Shown: positions 47,801 through 60,300 of the stretch, one piece after another
Position numbering within the stretch: the first letter of the stretch is position 1
How the letters are laid out: each line of letters starts with the position of its first letter
Source: Euonymus europaeus
Lineage: Eukaryota > Streptophyta > Magnoliopsida > Celastrales > Celastraceae
DNA: 64,000 nucleotides
Direction: 5' to 3'
NCBI GenBank assembly: GCA_963580455.1
Contig: OY756958.1
Location: 6,708,501-6,772,500, forward strand
Notes under the pieces: generated by a model
Databases searched by the model: none
Told to the model about the DNA's origin: nothing
The model's input: the letters and a program-made list of their open reading frames with translations, nothing else
Translations under genes and position numbers: made by a program

Positions 47801-50800
47801 TTTAGGCGATTTGTAGCTTTATTACAACCTTCATTCAAAATGGTTTGTAGAAATACAATAAAGAGTGAAATCATGAAAATCTATCACTGTGAGAAGGAAA
47901 AGGTGATGAAGCAGTTAGATTAGAACCGAGGAAGAGTAGCCATTACAACTGATATGTGGACATCAAGTAACAGAAAGAGGGGTTTATGGTTATAACGGCA
48001 CACTTTGAGAATGACTCATCGATTTTACATAGTCAAGTAATGAGGTACTTTAATGCTTTATTTTATTAATTACTTAATGTTTGATAAACGCATTTTATTT
48101 TTCAACTAATTAAACTCAATATTATTATGTTTCAGGTTTATCTACGTGCCTTCTCCACATACAAAGGAGGTTCTTGCTTATTCACTTTTGGATTGTTTGT
48201 TGGAGTGGAACATTGACCGGAAGCTATCTACTATGACTATGGAAAATTGCAGTACAAATGATTTCATGATTAGAATTCTTTTGGAGAAGCTTCGGCGAGG
48301 TTCACTTATGTTGCATGGGTCAATGTTACATATGAGGTGTGCGGCGCATATTCTTAACTTGATTGTTCAAGATGGATTAGCTGTGATCAACGAAGGTGTG
48401 CGGCACATATTCCCACCTTGCAACGTATTGCAAGAGAGATTCTAGCCATTCCGGTGTCAACTGTTGCATTAGAATCTACATTCAATATTCGTGGCCGGTT
48501 GTTGAGTCCGAATCAAAGTAAACTTCATTTGGAAACAGTGGAAGCATTGATGGGTGCGCCGAATTGTTATTCAATGAAATTTCTCCTACAGATAGAGGTA
48601 TGTAAAAATTAATATGGTATGTAGTATTAATTTTGTGTGTTTTAATTGAACTTTATCCTATTTGTAATTTATTTGTGGTGTTTATTTTTAGGTTCTTCAT
48701 TAAGGATAACCCCAAAAAATTGCATCGCAATTCACGACATTCTTGATGATATTGATATTGATGGTGATGAAGAAGAAGAATGTGATTTGGCCATACTTGG
48801 GTGATACACTGATACTTCTCCATTCTTATGTAAGCATTTCACTGTCACAATAATTTCAACATTTCCTTTGTGCCATGTTGACCTGTGTTGGGGAAGGTTG
48901 AAGACAAGACATGCTAGTTTCAATTGTTTTAATTTCAACTTTTACTTTGGGTAGAAACTTGAACGGTGGGGTGGGGAATCGGTCAATCGACTACCCCGAA
49001 CGGCGAGGCGGGGACGGGGAGTAGGAATAAAGCAGCGGGGCGGGGACGAAACACCCCCATTCCGTCCCCGCTCCGCCCCACTGTCATCCCTACTTTGGAT
49101 TGCGAGTGCCCCTCAATAACATTCTTCGTCTACTTTTCAATTTATATATTACAAAAATCAGCCTAGGCAGTAGTCAAGGCCTGTCGCCTCGCCTAGGTCC
49201 TAGGCGAGGGCAGTAGGCTGCCAAACCACCTAGAAGGTCCCCGCCCGGCCGATTTTAACTTTTAAGATAGAAACTTAAAAAATCTAAAATCACAAGCCAT
49301 GATGATATTTTCTATTTTTGATGATTGATCATATGGTTTTTGTTTGATTAATAATGTTTCTTTCGTTTTTGACTTTTTGTAATTTCAAATTTGCATGTGC
49401 TGGATACATGAATTTATGGGATATGTATGTGTGTGTGTGTGTCTATATATATATATAATTTAAAAAACTCAAAACAATTAATCCAATTAATCTCTAGTCC
49501 CCACGAACCACCTAAAGATTTTTACAACATTAATATATATATTAGCAAACACAAGCTCCAAAAAATCTGAGAGAATGAAAATCCTCAAATCAAATACTCT
49601 AAGACTCAATAGGTGGATGTTAATTATATAGTCAGGATGCTCGGATTTAACTACTGGGGACAAAAGCTTTCAAAATGATGATGCTAGTGAAGGTATATAA
49701 AACTGCCACGAAACTGTAATCTTGTGAATCTATCAATAGAATGAAAACACGTGATGCAGATAAAAAAATAAAAATAAAAAAAAAGGAAATTCAACCAGCA
49801 CTCGCAGTTACAAGAAATTCAAATTTTAGCTCTCCCATGAAAATGGGCAGAGAAAGGTGACCTTGCACCAGGCCAATGTTCCTTCATTGCCGCTTAGCCT
49901 AAGTTGCTTAGGCATCACTAGTTCAAACCACAAAAACGTCCTCTCAACAATACTGGGGTAAAGCTACATATATATACCCTTCCTAGACCTCGCCATGCAA
50001 GACCATTGTGCACAAGGGGCTGTTTCCTCTTTTCTAAGACAGTAAATAAGAGAAAAGGTAGAGACTATCTTTATTCACTTTTTTACCAAAGAACAAAGAT
50101 ATAACAGAAAACTAATTTTTTCAATTTTATTTTGTTCCATTTTTCTTTGGACTCAACAGAGGAAAGAATACTCATGCAAATTTTATTTCCATCTCCTCTA
50201 TTAAATGAACTGACTGCAATTTTTCCACTCCATTCCAATACTTGCAAGTTGACAGAGTGTTACACTCATATATTTTTTCCTTGAATAGAAAAAAAAGCTG
50301 ATGATTTCATGTCAGAACGTGAAACAGTTCTGATCATTCCGAAATAAATTCTAGAAGTACCTCATCCAGAAGAAATTCTCGGAAGAAGTTCCCCTTCTCA
50401 GACAGCAGAAATGCTAAGGCTGCCCTAGTTTGAACTTGCGGCTTTGGTTGCGATGCAATGAACGGAAATCCAGGAAAGACATTGCCACTTTGACCTTTGA
50501 GAAGGCCAAGTTCAGCCATATCTCCATTCAAATCCTCCCCGCCACCACTTTTGGCTGCAGTGATGAAATTCTCAAAGGCTTGCATGATATCGACGAATCT
50601 TTCAGCATCAAAAAACCCCGATTTTCCATATATTGTGTAACGTAAAGCATTCCTCAAACGCGGGGATTCATCGGTGAGAAGCCTCTGTTAAGAAAACACA
50701 AATTATAAATACCATTGTGAAGCTAAAAGAGCACATGACAGATATCCATCCAATCACACAGTATGCTGGCTTGGCACAACTTCAACAAAAAAAAATGGTT

Positions 50801-53800
50801 TTTTACAGATTACGGATTAACTAGTTTCCAACAATTAATACGACAGATTTTGAAAGCTTGAGGAAGAAAACAATATGTTAATATAAAGCCACTAAATTTC
50901 TGTTGCCACATCCATTACATTGATCAGATAAACAAAACTAGTATCCTTGGAAACCTATAGCTCATACTATGGCCCGAATGAAATAAAGATTGTAAGAATA
51001 TGATGTGAAATGCCCCAACCCAACAAGTAAACTTATTGGGTTGTAATGACGAAGTAATTAATCTAATAAAAGGACAAAAATAGGCCAACAAAACATATCC
51101 AAGGTAGTTGTTTAGGGTATTAATTAGTCACTAGCCAAGAACTCTCCATATCAATATTCCCTCCATTCTATGGTAATTACCTCACTTTCCTCTTTTCCTA
51201 ACTAAAATGACTTCATGTTACCAAATGTAAAAGGAACTTGGTAACTGGAATCTATTAAAAAGTGAAACATAAAAATAACTCAATATATTCTATTATAAGA
51301 GATGAAATTGGAATACTGCATGTAGGATAGGGGAGGGGCTAATAATACAATTTGGACCTTGCCTTTCCTAAAATTAGTTAGAGGTTGGTTGGCAATGACT
51401 CACTAAGTCTCATAGCACTCTTGCTATTTAATGTGTCTGAGTCCTCTTGTAAATAAAAAAAAACTCATCGTGGATCAAGTAAATCTCGAGTTCATCAGTG
51501 AGGCTTGAGGGTTCTTGAACTTAATAGCTTCTTCTTTCAACTTCCTCATTATCTTTTGCATTTTTTCCTTAGTATCTATGCATTTATTAAATAACAGAGA
51601 TTATAAACAACCCTGCTAATCATCTTTTTTCCCACTTTGAACATTTTAAAAACTTACAAAGAAAAATCCAAATTATCATAAAGGACTGACCTAAACCTAG
51701 TCATTTTACTTTTATCAAGTACTAATACAACTGGTGGAAAGCAATCAAGATGTTGATGTTCCCTTAAAAATCTATATGCCCTAAGATTCTACATTACATA
51801 GAATTGCATCATAAATTCTAAAGTTCCTTGTTGACTGGTACCAGGAACAAGTATTCCATTAAATTTCCTAGTTTGTATATCAAACATCATGTTTTAACAA
51901 CTTAATAGTTAAAGATGAAAACCAAAGCCAAAACCCGTTCTTTTCAATTCGAAATTAAAAACTCAAATCGTTGAAGCCACAGGCACCACCCGAGCACTCA
52001 AGCAGCAATAGAAGATTATTCAAGCTCTTTTCGTCACTCGCTCCCAACCATAAATTCAAAGAACATTAGCAACTTAAAAAAAAATGTGAAGTTTTATTGA
52101 ATTGAAATGAAATTTGATATTGAACAAAAGGGTCATAATTCCTCGAGAAACCTGCTGCTCAATACTTCTTTTCAAAACCATGAATGGGGGAAAAATAAAT
52201 CAGATCAAAATTAGAGTCCCTCTGTTTTGAGTTTGTTTGCTTTACAGTAGTTATTGCATGGACTGCAACGATGACAATGAATAAAGTACAAAAGTTAGAT
52301 TCTTCATTCAGAGCAAAACCAAATGAATTAATCATCATTAGAATGAATGCACAAGCAGAGGAATTTATGTATGATTTTAATTTCATAAAAATCATTTAAT
52401 GGTTCATACCTGCGCAATATAAGGATAGGCCTCATCTACAATGGCAAAGTCAGGATTCCCCACTAAAGCAATGCCTTCCAGCACCCCTATTGCCCTAATT
52501 ATAAGAGCAAAATATGGGGGTATTCGGAATGGATAATCAAATGTTATTTGTGCCAAATCTGAAGCCAACTCTTGAAAGTTGATATTTTTTGCTCCTCCAC
52601 CTTCAAGTGCCTGATCAAAAACCTTAGCCAGAACTGGCAGAATTGGTTCCAAGTTAACCCCCTCAGGAATGAAATCAAGTTTAACAAAGTCTTTGACGAT
52701 AGCATCATAATCCCGATGAATGAGGTGAGAGATCGCTTCAACCATTCCATACTTCTGATCGTCTGTTAATTTTGTGACAAGACCTGACACGGAAAAAACC
52801 ATACTTCAAAAATTACACAAATGAGTTTTAATAACCAAAATTATAAAATGTCCACCACATTAATAGTCAGAGAATCCAAACCACCATATTGACAAGGGAA
52901 CAGCAAGATATGTGAAGATGACTGAAAGACAAGAAGTATGCAACCAACTGCTAAGCATACTCTGCAGTCAGATACTACTATTGAGAGCAAGTACAAACAG
53001 ATTTCAAGGAGAATCTAATCATGTGTACATTAGATAGCATGATTTTTGTGAATTTCATGATTGCTACATCTTAGTGCACATTTGCAAGAGTTTTAGTAGG
53101 TGTATGGTGTTCTGCTTCAGGTAGGAGATTCCTAACATTCCCTATTGACAATATAATTGAGTTGAACAGCTGCACCAAACTCTACTGATGCTTCTGTAGT
53201 TTTTGTGAGGAATTATGTAAGAGAAAACACGTCCTTGATGTGGTTTGAAGTGGAAAGGAGAGATTTGATTAACTAAGAAGTAGTTTGAGAAAATATCATT
53301 CAAGAGCAAAAAGATAGAAAATGTAGAGGTATAAAATGAAAATGAAATTGTGTGAAAATTGTATCTTATTTTCCTGTCCTCCCTATTGGTATTATTACAT
53401 CATGTAAGAAATACAAAGTGGGTGTGTGGCTTGCATTGACACGCACACAGCACGCATCTCTCTCTCTTCTCTGTTCGCTCATCTCTCAATTTCTCAAACT
53501 CGACTTGATGAAACAAGATACCCTGTTCAGGATAATATGTAAAATATTTCCTCAGCTAACTATTAAAATAAGAATACAAAACAAGTGCACAAGCAAAATC
53601 CAAACAAGAGTACATATATTATCGTGATAGCCAAGTCGGAGATGACTTTTCTACACCATCTACACTAAAGAATTAGATTATTACCAAAGTCAAGTATGGC
53701 TAGCTTCCCATCTGGAGTTCGAATCAAATTCCCAGGATGCGGGTCAGCATGGAAAAACCCAGTATCAAGCAACTGTCATTCAGATTATATAATTTCACAT

Positions 53801-56800
53801 CAGATAATGTTGTTAGGAGTTTTTCAAAAGTACAGCAATGCAATTTAACACACACTGATGTTCAACTGCACAGTTGCATAGCTACTGGGTAGCCACACCA
53901 TCTCTTTGGTAGCATATATGTAAGTTGCTTCTTAACCACAGATAAAGTATGTAGGAGGAGTAGCAGTAGGACCATGACATCACATCACTAATTTTCATAA
54001 ACAGTATACATGTCAAAGCTGTAGCGGCTATCTATTCATTCTACTCAATTCAGTATATCTGTACAATATAACCCTATACAAGACTAAATAAATGTAATGA
54101 CTAAAATACCATTAGGGTATTATAACAATACATATACCATTCATATCATGAGTAAGCATGAAAAACACCATTGATTTGTAGATCTATCCATTCAAGCATG
54201 CTACCAAGCAAATGATCAAATCAACTCTGTGTCTTGGACTTGGATGTCAATTATATGATATTCATGCAAGTGTAATCTTCATGAAACAGACCTTCAGACA
54301 GAATATAGTGGTATTTCGATTTTGCTAAACTGGCCCAAACAAGTTTAATCATACATGCGATGCAGCATTTACAAGGATGCGGCAGAGGATGCAAGTAGGA
54401 GCAATTCATGTGTGGTTTATTGGAAATATTTACTGAAGAAAAAACTTACGCAGATATGCAACTTATTTTTGTATATGTTCTCAATGCAACACGTCCATAA
54501 GTCCATAATTGACGGAAAATCTAACAATAACCAAATCAGTTATGAGTCCAAGTCATCGAATAATGCAACTCCTCATGATTACCTGGTTATCTGAATTCTC
54601 TCAATACATGGTAACTTAGTAAGCATATAAATATATAATATATCTCTCTTTCTAGTCATTCTCCTTTTTCCTGATGTTGTACCCTACACTTAGGAAACTG
54701 GCTTCAATTCATTTATAGATGCTTTTTGAGAGCTGAAACATTGCATTGATCAACTCTCTCTTCTTCTCAAACACCACTTCCAAAAGGTTATCATTGTGCG
54801 TTGGAAATAAAGTATTATATGTATCATGTGTACTAGAAACACAAGAAGAAAACAACCTATCTCTACAGAATTTAGGATTTGCATCAATGTACGTTTCCAT
54901 TATTCTTGAATCTTGAGCAAGGAGATAGCAAAAACAAAGTTTCAAAACAAGATCACCCATATTTGCATGGTTCAACATTGTGGCAACATAAAATTGTCTT
55001 CATATTACATGAGCAAGATGAGACGTTACTGTTAGAAAATCTTGTTAGTTCCGATAATTTACAAAACATGAATATGCTGGGACTTAAACAATCACACGAT
55101 TAGCAAACTTCACACACTGTAATCAAACAAAATACTAGTTTATAAATAACCAAATAAATCCTCAAAAAACCTTTTGAGATGGAAGAATCAATGCAAGTTT
55201 TACACCTCTAGCCTTAAGGTGGTTTATTGTCTGCCTTTTCTTGATATGCTTGCAGCTCTTGCAATATCACCTCCTAGGTATCCTCGGTTAGACACTGTGG
55301 TAGCACGATCCACAATGTATTGGCGAATCAAGATTCTTATTACTCTCTCAAGAGTGGAAGAAGACAAACAAGGAAGGAGGAAAAGAGGAAGATGAAGAAA
55401 GCTCAAAAACCAATTGCTGTAAAGTTCGTTCCCTCTCCTCCAAATACATCTTTATGAAAATGAATAATTAACTACAAAAATTAATTTGCAATTAAACCAA
55501 ATCATAAAAACATATCAATTATATATGTTATCATAATGATATTAAACCCGTAACATTGTTACAACGCGTAACAGCCCAATTGAAATTTTAATATACAATA
55601 ATTCAATTGCAGTTTTAATGGACCCAAAAGGTAAGCAAGCTGAACCACAAGCCCACGCCCAACCCAACCCAAAGCAAAGCCTAAATCTTTCTTCCACAAA
55701 ACCTCAAGCGCCCTTGGGCCCAAGTTAATTCTTCAAGTTATTGTCTAATAAACAAAACTTGGAACTCACATTTGTCTAATGTATGATTTGGGTTCCATCT
55801 TTTATCCTTCTAATTTCATGAGGTCACCTTCAAGACCAATTTTTTATTCACAAATATTGGTTTTGGGTAGACCCATTACCACCAATATCCAACAATCCCC
55901 ACGAGTGGAAATTGCCTGTCCAATTAAACTACGAAGTAGACACGAGAGATTGAGAGAGAGTAGCATTAGATAGCTTTTTGGCTTTGAACCTCCCCTAGTG
56001 AGACCTATTGGATTTACTCAGCTATCTTGTGAACATAATGTCTTGAACTGGTCAGTCTTTCATGTAAAACCAAACAATACCAATCACACAGTTCCTATTC
56101 GAACATTTCCTAATTTGGTTTCAAGGAGTGCTTTAGCTAATTTAGCCTATCAAAACTCTCATAAAAGTGGCATTGTTTCACACTCACATAGGTAATATCT
56201 TATAAAGGATATCCTGCTATACCCCACTTGAATTTCTCAAGCTATCATAATCATTGAAAGCATAGTTTAACCTGATTCACTACAGGTAACACTCTTTCAT
56301 CATAGGAATAGGGAAGAGTATTTAACTCTTAGTGCTACCATTGAGTCCATACACAATTCAATTGTCCCTTTGAACCTAGATCTTGGGATCTTCAGTCAAT
56401 TAGGTAGGGTTAATTCTTCAAGTAAGTGTCTTATAAACACAACTTGGAACTGAGATTTTCTCAATGGGGGATTTGGGTTCCACCTTTTATCCTTCCAATT
56501 TCATGTGGTCGCTTTGGAGATCAATTTTTCATACACATATATTGATTTTGCGTAGACCCATTATCACCAATATCCAACAAGTACTAGTTATCATTCATGT
56601 ACTCTTCAACACTTGAAACCCAAGACAAGCCATTATTCTGAAAAGACAATTGTTGCCAATCTTATTTGGCAATAACAAGAACTCGTTCCAATTCAGGATG
56701 TCAATGACAATAAAAAGTTACATATAGCCCACCATTCTTTGTACTACGCATTGAAAACTATTTGAACATGAAGAAATACGACATGATTCTAGGGCGTGAA

Positions 56801-57345
56801 TATTGGAGTGATTGGTAGACTTCAATGTTAGCATAATTGTAGGAAATAATTATGGCATTTACTTGTTAGAATATTTTCTCTTTAAATCTCCATATGTCAA
56901 AGAGAAACATTAGGTCAGAATTGACGTTATTCTTCAATAAAATATGGCACTGCCTTTGTAACTATTACCACACAATATACAAAATCTTTCCCTGTCTCTC
57001 TCTCTCTGTGTGTATAATCTCTTCTATTTTTTGATCACCTAGTCATAAGGAAGCGCATAAGTAATGAGAATATATGTAAAAGCTTTTAAGAACTAATTTT
57101 TCTTATTACAATGGACATATTTTATCATCGACAAAAACCCTATTGGAAACCAACAATGAACATCAAACTTAATGAGAAAATGAAAAGTTTTTTCCACTAG
57201 GAGGAGGCCATAAGTTGTTGAAAAAGTAAGTTGCAAACTAAATGTCATGTAGGAGTATGTAGCACGGATACGGACACAAGATACGAATACATAGATATCT
57301 GATTTTTCAAAGAGTAGGATACGGATATGTTGGGAACTCGTTGAA

Positions 57346-57376
<31 letters not shown>

Positions 57377-60300
57377 TTCACTCAAAATATTACATTTCCA
57401 TGAGATATTTCCTTCACCTACTCCAAGCTTTTTAAGTCTTGTGCCATAGCTCCAAAGTGGTTTGCTTGATTCTTCAACACCTTTTCATGCCTAGATATTT
57501 TGATAAACTAAAATGATTCTAAATGCATCCATCGAGGTTACAACCACGGGCCATCAATCAATGTATAATGCAAGCCCAAATTTCAGTAGTAATTAAATCC
57601 ATCCTCGAAGCTAGGATAACCAATCCCCCAAAAGCCCATCCCCTAGAAACCTAAACCTCATCATAATAACAAGAAGCTTGGTTTCACTTTCACTTACCTC
57701 CACAAGAGCATTCAGAGCTGTTAGGAGTCAGTCTTGTGTGAGAAGTTGCTCATTTATGGCGAGAATTCATTGTCCATTGCTCAACCGCAGAGGAAGCTGC
57801 AGTGTCACAGATGCTTGATTTACAAAGAGGAGCAAGAAAAAAGGGCTCTACGTCGTCAAGATCATCAAGATAGGGATGGCAATGGGTCGATTACCCTTCC
57901 AAACAGGGAATACCAAAACCGTATCCATTTAAGGCATCTTATACCAAAACAATTCCAAAGCCGTTTAAAAAATCATTTAAATTTCCAAAATCGGAACCGT
58001 TCCATAACTGTTTTCCATCGGATACCCGTTTACCGTTTAACTTTTATTCTAAGAAACAACAACAACAACAAAAAATTAAGACTAGTGGGTAAGGGTTCTA
58101 GTTCTTTTATACAAGTTAAAGATTCAAATTCTTTTACTAACATCGTGGTCGTCCCTTCATCCTCATCTTCCTCCAACCATCTCCACCTAAGTCGTGTCCA
58201 GAAGATTTCTGTCAGATCTGACACAAGTCTCATACCCGTACCACAATCGTGTTGTGCCAACACCAGTACAGGATTCCAAAGTGAGAAGTTTAGGTAACGT
58301 AGCCTACTAGGCCCAACACAAACCCACGCGTGTCCAATACATCTCTTAATCAAAAAAAAATTAAAAAAAATAGAATACACAAATACACGTATTGAATAAA
58401 TATTCGATCGCTATGATACCCGGACTCTTCACTTTACTCTGCCGTACCGGTGTCGGGTATGCATGATACGGGTATTGGTATGATCCCCGGACTCTTCACT
58501 TTACCTAGCATCCCTCTATGCAAGCTTTGAATTTGAAGAACCGGACACATGGATATGTACCCATACCCAACACCCGTACCAGAGTCCAGGTATCATAGTT
58601 CGATCGTATTTGCGTTCAATAAGTGTCGAATACGGATACCCTGCTCTGCAAAGCGTATCTGCTATTGGGTGTAACAACATTAAAATTCACCTGCAACACT
58701 TTATGTAGTAAATAAAAGGCAATCTGGCATATTTCAAATTATTAATGAGATCCACACAAAAAATCGTAGTTTTCTCCTGAGTGGCATATAATGATTGATA
58801 ACAACAAATATCCCACTTCCTTAGTAACAAGCCAAGGAAGTTTAAGAAAATGCCATGCCATATTGAGGACCTAAACACCCATGCAATCATAAAAATGTTC
58901 AGTCCATGAAGTAACTCTAAACGATATCTAAGCCCCAAAATTCTAGTTATATGAAAGCCGTATTAAAGCAATATTCAAGTTTTTTTCCAGTGGGAAGAAT
59001 TTAGTACATTTGCACTGATGGAAAAGTACCTGCTTTAGATAGCATATGACTCCAACATTAACCAGTTCTCCAACATCACTTTCAGTACTCTGTGACAGCT
59101 TTTCGCCTTCAATCCACCCAGTAGTAAGAACCTTTCTTGATGTATATTTTTCATAGGTCTTCGGAACAACCACCTGAATTACAGCACATATAGCAAGTAT
59201 TAAAGCAATATATCTAGGCCCAACGTGTATATATATTAAAGCAATACATACAGGCAAACATATGGCCCAATGATAGAGTTTGGGGATGCAACCTATAAGT
59301 CACAGGTTCAATTTCAAAAAGTAGTAACTTCAATATTATGTAAAGGTAAGGTCTGCATACATTATGCTTGTCCCCGACCTTGTGCACATGAATTGTTTAC
59401 TTTTTTACCTTTTTTCTAGTCTTAACATTAATATCAATATATATTCTTCTCGCAACATGACATTAGCATGCCACCTCCTTGCTGATTTTTTTCCCTTTTG
59501 CACGCAAACGATTATTTTATCAACAAAATTTAAGTCTTAATAGAGTGAGAATTAGCTGAGCTAGACTAATATTTGTAACCTTTAGGAATCATGTCAACTT
59601 CCACAGACATTGCAGAGATCGATGTAATGGACTCACCTGCGGAAGGTCCTTCCTCATCATATTCGCAAAGAGTGTCCCATTTTCACCCTCATTGACATAA
59701 TCTAGCTCCTCAAAAAAGCGAGCAGCCCATTCATCAACCAATCCAACCACATCCACAGATATCTGATAAAAATGATACGAAAAAAATATAAAAGGGGAGA
59801 GGGTTAGCAATTCTAAAAAGAGATTAGAAACAATGAAACTTGCTTGGAACAAAGGGATGAGTGGCTAAAGCCTACAGGTGTAACAATTAAGAGTATTTAC
59901 CTGAGGAAATCTCCGCAAAGCCAAACCAAGGTTTCGTATAACGTACAAATCAACTGTTACAGTCTCAAGAACAAAAGGCCTTTGCACTTTCACAGCCACT
60001 TGATCCCCATTTTCTTTTAGCCGGCCCTTGTATACCTGTCCAAGAGATGCTGCCGCAGATAACCCAATGCAAGAAATAAATAAATTTGTCAAAACAAGCT
60101 CTGGTACGAACAAAAGAGAGGCAAATATTTATTTCCAAACAACTCATTATCTAGTTTATATGAACGATCATGATTGAGACTACCAGCAGCTATTGGAGAA
60201 GAAGAAAGTTCAGAATAAATCTCATGCCATGGCTGACCAAGCTCCTCCTCGATAAAAGACATTGCTACATCATCTGGAAATGAAGGAACCTTCACATATC

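Larger units (their letters stand above)
44857..50360 (-). other. Intron of the ABC1K3-like gene (5.5 kb), rich in transposon relics
   Basis: Bounded by donor GAG|GTACTT at 50,360 and acceptor AAGCAG at 44,857. It contains a copia relic, a degenerate telomere-like tract, an hAT transposase relic and a possible short MITE. 49,100-50,300 shows no recognised feature. Confidence 0.8.
53773..59029 (-). other. Intron of the ABC1K3-like gene (5.3 kb)
   Basis: Bounded by CAG|GTACTT at 59,029 and GACAG at 53,773. It holds a copia-like LTR remnant (55.4-56.6 kb), an AT microsatellite and a block of unidentified repeats (57.2-58.65 kb). 53,773-55,380 shows no recognised feature. Confidence 0.8.

Noticed and set aside
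57734..58297. 187-codon plus-strand open frame in a kinase intron
   Set aside because: It crosses a MITE-like end and other repeats, has no recognisable domain and is low-complexity in parts.
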